Source: an uncultured Fulvivirga sp. (GTDB lineage: Bacteria; Bacteroidota; Bacteroidia; Cytophagales; Cyclobacteriaceae). From it: a DNA stretch of 64,000 nucleotides. The position numbers and the translations under genes were made by a program. The stretch lies in contig CANMSE010000001.1 of assembly GCA_947500555.1 (NCBI GenBank), forward strand, positions 372,001 to 436,000, given 5' to 3'. Each line of letters starts with the position of its first letter. Within the stretch, counting starts at the first letter, position 1. Under the pieces are notes generated by a model. That model did not search any database, was not told where the DNA came from, and was given only the letters and a program-made list of their open reading frames with translations. This document shows, piece by piece, positions 61,501 through 64,000 of the stretch.

Positions 61501-62547
61501 ATTTCTGAATTATTAAGATATCCCCTTACATCAGTCATTTTTGCTTATTTCTTATTCCCAATTGTTATCAGGCTTTTGGAATGGAAACAAATATTTGATA
61601 CACCTGATAAAAGAAAAATTCATAAATTTCATACTCCCAGCATGGGTGGTATTCCCATTTTTAGTGGTGCCCTTTTTTCGTTGCTTCTATGGATGAGTTC
61701 CAATTTAGGGGTTCAAAATAAGTTTCTTTTGAGTTCGTTAGTAATTCTATTCATTATTGGACTCAGGGATGATCTTATTCCCATGAAGCCAAGATTTAAA
61801 TTAGCAAGCCAATTAGTCCCCATTTTATTAGTGTCAGTATTCTCAAACATTCAACTGAATTCTCTTTATAGTCTGGTTGATCTAACCTTTAATCCAGTCG
61901 TAGCCATAATTATTACTGTATTTACCTTAGTTGTTATAACCAACTCATTCAATCTAATAGATGGAATTGACGGCTTGTCAGGAACAATTGGGAGTATAAT
62001 ACTTATCACATTTGGTACATGGTTTTTCAACATTGAATTAACAGCTCTATCATTCATTTCATTCGCTTTCGTTGGTGGTTTGATTGCATTTTTAATTTAC
62101 AATTGGTCTCCCTCCAGGATATTCATGGGCGATACCGGTGCACTGCTAATTGGATTTCTTATTGGCTGTTTAACAATACATTTTATTAACGCAAACTTCA
62201 ATCTTCCCACTTCCAACCCTAATAAATTTACAGGTTCTATCTCCACTGCTATTTGCATCTTAATAATACCACTGGTTGATACTTTGAGAGTATTTTTTCT
62301 GAGAGTAATAAGGCTAAAATCCCCTTTAATGGCAGATAACAATCATATTCACCACTATTTGTTAGATTTGGGACTTAGTCATGGCACCTCCACAGTCTTA
62401 TTAGCAGTCATCAATATTGGTTTCATTAGCCTTGCTTACTTTGGTAAAGATTTAGGTGATCGTCTATTACTTCTAATAATCATCATAGTCGTTTCCATTC
62501 TTTTACTTCTACTGAATTATTTCTCATCAAGAAAAGCCGAGGCATAG
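61501..62547 (+). CDS. WecA/MraY-family polyprenyl-phosphate GlcNAc-1-P transferase, apparent ATT start
   Basis: An eleven-helix transferase that moves HexNAc-1-phosphate to undecaprenyl phosphate. The catalytic loops are DTPDKRKIHKFHTPSMGG, GLRDDLIP, NSFNLIDGIDGLSG, FMGDTGALLIGF and DNNHIHHYL. The first standard start codon, a TTG at 61576, would delete the first membrane helix. The frame upstream to 61501 encodes a proper helix (TSVIFAYFLFPIVIRLL) and holds no ATG, GTG or TTG. I therefore place the start at ATT 61501, two bases after the previous stop, giving 348 residues. Alternatively the start is lost or misread. Confidence 0.8.
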   Translation: MSELLRYPLTSVIFAYFLFPIVIRLLEWKQIFDTPDKRKIHKFHTPSMGGIPIFSGALFSLLLWMSSNLGVQNKFLLSSLVILFIIGLRDDLIPMKPRFKLASQLVPILLVSVFSNIQLNSLYSLVDLTFNPVVAIIITVFTLVVITNSFNLIDGIDGLSGTIGSIILITFGTWFFNIELTALSFISFAFVGGLIAFLIYNWSPSRIFMGDTGALLIGFLIGCLTIHFINANFNLPTSNPNKFTGSISTAICILIIPLVDTLRVFFLRVIRLKSPLMADNNHIHHYLLDLGLSHGTSTVLLAVINIGFISLAYFGKDLGDRLLLLIIIIVVSILLLLLNYFSSRKAEA

Positions 62548-63291
62548 GAAAGAGCTATTAAGTAGAGTCTCTTTGTTATATTTAAACTCTTGAGGTCCTG
62601 TCCCAGATAATACTCTTCCACCGGCTGCTTCTAAGATTGCTTGACCTGCTGCTGTATCCCATTCCATAGTAGGACCATGCCTATAATAAATATCAGCTTT
62701 CCCCTCAGCTACCATACAAAATTTTAATGAGCTCCCTACAGAAATATTATTAGTAACATTATACTTATCTAAAACTTCGTCTTCTTCAATCGAAGCATGT
62801 GACTTACTTCTGACTGCAATTCGATCTGTACCACTATTATTAACTTTTAGAGGGGATAAAGCACCGTCTACTTCCTTCGTAGAACCCGTTCGAATATCTC
62901 CAACATACATAGTTGCTTTAACAGGGACATATATAAAGCCCATTATTGGTCTCCTGTTTTTGATTAAAGCAATATTTACCGTGAACTCACCATTTCTATT
63001 TATAAATTCTTTAGTTCCATCAAGAGGATCTACTAACCAATATGTTTCAAAATCCTTTCTTAAAGAATAATCTAACAATTCACCCTCTTCTGAGATAATG
63101 GGCACCTCTGGATAAAGTTTTTTTAACTGCTGATTAATTATGTTATGTGAGGCCTTATCTGCCAATGTTAAAGGTGAATCATCTGCCTTGTAGTCAACAA
63201 TTTCAGAATCAACAGGATTATTGTAAATTTCAAGAATAGCTGCACCAGCCTTTTTACAAATCTCTTCTATATCTTTCTTATCAATTTGCAT
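62527..63291 (-). CDS. cysQ: 3'(2'),5'-bisphosphate nucleotidase CysQ
   Basis: Hydrolyses PAP, the inhibitory by-product of sulfotransferases and of PAPS reductase, to AMP and phosphate. The 254-residue inositol-monophosphatase-fold protein shows ADDSPLTLADKASH, PIISEEGELLDY, WLVDPLDGTKEFINRNGEFTVNIALI and MEWDTAAGQAILEAAGG, all metal and substrate motifs. Its 3' end overlaps the WecA-like gene by 21 bases, and cysC starts 85 bases away in divergent direction. Its place beside cysC and cysD and at the end of a locus with five sulfotransferase domains suggests a role in sulfation turnover. Confidence 0.95.
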   Translation of the reverse strand: MQIDKKDIEEICKKAGAAILEIYNNPVDSEIVDYKADDSPLTLADKASHNIINQQLKKLYPEVPIISEEGELLDYSLRKDFETYWLVDPLDGTKEFINRNGEFTVNIALIKNRRPIMGFIYVPVKATMYVGDIRTGSTKEVDGALSPLKVNNSGTDRIAVRSKSHASIEEDEVLDKYNVTNNISVGSSLKFCMVAEGKADIYYRHGPTMEWDTAAGQAILEAAGGRVLSGTGPQEFKYNKETLLNSSFLCLGFS

Positions 63292-63348
63292 ATCGTAAGT
63301 AATTCGAATGTGAAGCTAACAAACTTTACAATTAAGATGAATTAATTG

Positions 63349-63356
63349 TAAATTTG
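63349..63356 (+). promoter_or_regulatory. Candidate -7 box for cysC-cysD
   Basis: TAAATTTG, a match to TAnnTTTG, lies 20 bases before the cysC ATG. The -33 element is not clear. It is in the 85-base divergent gap between cysQ and cysC, so both genes may be controlled from here. Confidence 0.45.
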
Positions 63357-63376
63357 CAGCCAAATTAAAACTAGTA

Positions 63377-63967
63377 ATGGAAAATATCCATCCCATTTTT
63401 AATCAATCATTATCTTCCCAAGATAAAGAGTCTTTGCTCGGTCAAAAAGGGTTAGTGATCTGGATGGTAGGATTAAGTGGATCTGGCAAGAGTACATTAG
63501 CCACAGGCTTAGAAAATAAATTGCATAGTGAAGGTATATATACTATGCTTTTAGATGGCGACAATTTGAGGGTAGGGTTAAATAGTAATCTTGGGTTTGA
63601 TGACTCAGGTCGAACGGAAAATATTCGAAGAGCATCAGAAGCCGCAAAATTATTTGCGAACAATGGAACTGTAACCATATGTTCCTTCATTAGCCCTACG
63701 ATAGTCATTAGAAAATTAGCAAAAGATATTATCGGAAAAAGGTTCTATGAGGTATTTGTCAATTGTCCGCTTGAAATCTGTGAACAGCGAGATGTTAAAG
63801 GACTTTATGCCAAAGCCAGAAGAGGCGAAATTAAAAAATTTACAGGAATTGACTCTCCTTTTGAAGAACCTGTTGCACCAGATATTGAAATCAAAACTCA
63901 TCAAATGAATTTGGAAACATCCTTAGATGTACTTTTTGAGGATGTTATGAACAAAATAAAATTTTAG
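63377..63967 (+). CDS. cysC: Adenylylsulfate (APS) kinase CysC
   Basis: Phosphorylates APS to PAPS, the universal sulfate donor. The 196-residue protein has the P-loop GLSGSGKSTLA, DGDNLRVGLNSNLGFDDSGRTENIRR (APS-binding Arg), CSFISPTIVIRKLAKDII, and EVFVNCPLEICEQRDVKGLYAKARRGEIKKFTGIDSPFEEP, all diagnostic for CysC. It is followed at one base by the start of cysD, so the PAPS-making genes form an operon. PAPS made here can feed the five sulfotransferase domains of the locus; some could go to cysteine synthesis. Confidence 0.96.
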   Translation: MENIHPIFNQSLSSQDKESLLGQKGLVIWMVGLSGSGKSTLATGLENKLHSEGIYTMLLDGDNLRVGLNSNLGFDDSGRTENIRRASEAAKLFANNGTVTICSFISPTIVIRKLAKDIIGKRFYEVFVNCPLEICEQRDVKGLYAKARRGEIKKFTGIDSPFEEPVAPDIEIKTHQMNLETSLDVLFEDVMNKIKF

Positions 63968-63968
63968 T

Positions 63969-64000
63969 ATGGCATCATACAATTTATCACATTTAGATCA
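63969..64000 (+). CDS. cysD: Sulfate adenylyltransferase subunit 2 CysD (partial, 5' end)
   Basis: Only the first ten codons lie in the window (MASYNLSHLD...). The Y.LSHLD opening right after cysC, one base from its stop codon, matches the conserved N-terminus of CysD, the PP-loop subunit of ATP sulfurylase that makes APS with the GTPase CysN. It should continue beyond the right edge, with cysN probably next. Confidence 0.8.
   Translation, partial: MASYNLSHLD

Noticed and set aside
1..64000. Search by eye for tRNA, rRNA, CRISPR arrays, insertion sequences and integrase genes
   Set aside because: None was found; there is no array-like repeat, transposase motif or tRNA-like cloverleaf that I could support, so the locus shows no direct sign of a mobile element.

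Overview
The window looks like a chromosomal piece of a Bacteroidota bacterium, probably a Cytophagales/Cytophagia-type marine or sediment organism. Four things point there. It is AT-rich. Several gene starts follow the Bacteroidota -7 box TAnnTTTG. It has a Bacteroidota-style ccm cluster whose CcmE carries Cys in place of the heme-binding His. A TTTCGACAAGCTCAA palindrome of the kind scattered through Bacteroidota genomes lies at 8788-8829. I see no rRNA, tRNA, CRISPR array, transposase or phage gene.

Region 1 (1-16935) is mostly housekeeping. It holds an ECF42-type sigma factor with its DGPF/YCII partner, a START-like protein, an EamA transporter and dusB. Next come a CPBP protease, a DUF2007 protein, cdsA, glutamate dehydrogenase and psd; cdsA and psd both act in phosphatidylethanolamine synthesis. 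Then come a free-Met-sulfoxide reductase-like GAF protein, ribD and prmC. A long minus-strand cytochrome c maturation operon follows (ccmB-ccmC-ccmD-ccmE-ccmF, then DUF2520 and a thiamin-pyrophosphokinase-like gene). No ccmA is visible; the operon stops where the polysaccharide locus begins.

Region 2 (about 17.0-62.5 kb) is a very large surface polysaccharide locus. Sugar nucleotide genes are a TviC/TviB-like pair (UDP-HexNAc epimerase and 6-dehydrogenase, giving an acidic sugar), rmlACD plus rmlB (dTDP-rhamnose) and a WecE-like aminotransferase (dTDP-amino sugar). Assembly genes include many GT2 and GT4 glycosyltransferases, several of them fused. There are also three sets of GtrB/DPMS-like GT2 plus GT-C membrane proteins, one with ArnE/ArnF-like half flippases. 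Modifying genes are three methyltransferases, an MBOAT acyltransferase with an SGNH-like partner, and five sulfotransferase domains. Export and polymerisation genes are a Wzm/Wzt-type ABC transporter and an O-antigen ligase/polymerase-like protein. Initiation genes are a WcaJ/WbaP-type and a WecA-type phosphotransferase.

Region 3 (62.5-64 kb) has cysQ, cysC and the first codons of cysD. These are the genes for making PAPS and clearing its by-product PAP. Next to five sulfotransferase domains, they make the most interesting reading of the window: a self-contained system for building a sulfated, uronic-acid-containing, acylated polysaccharide, with its sulfate donor supply encoded at the end of the locus.
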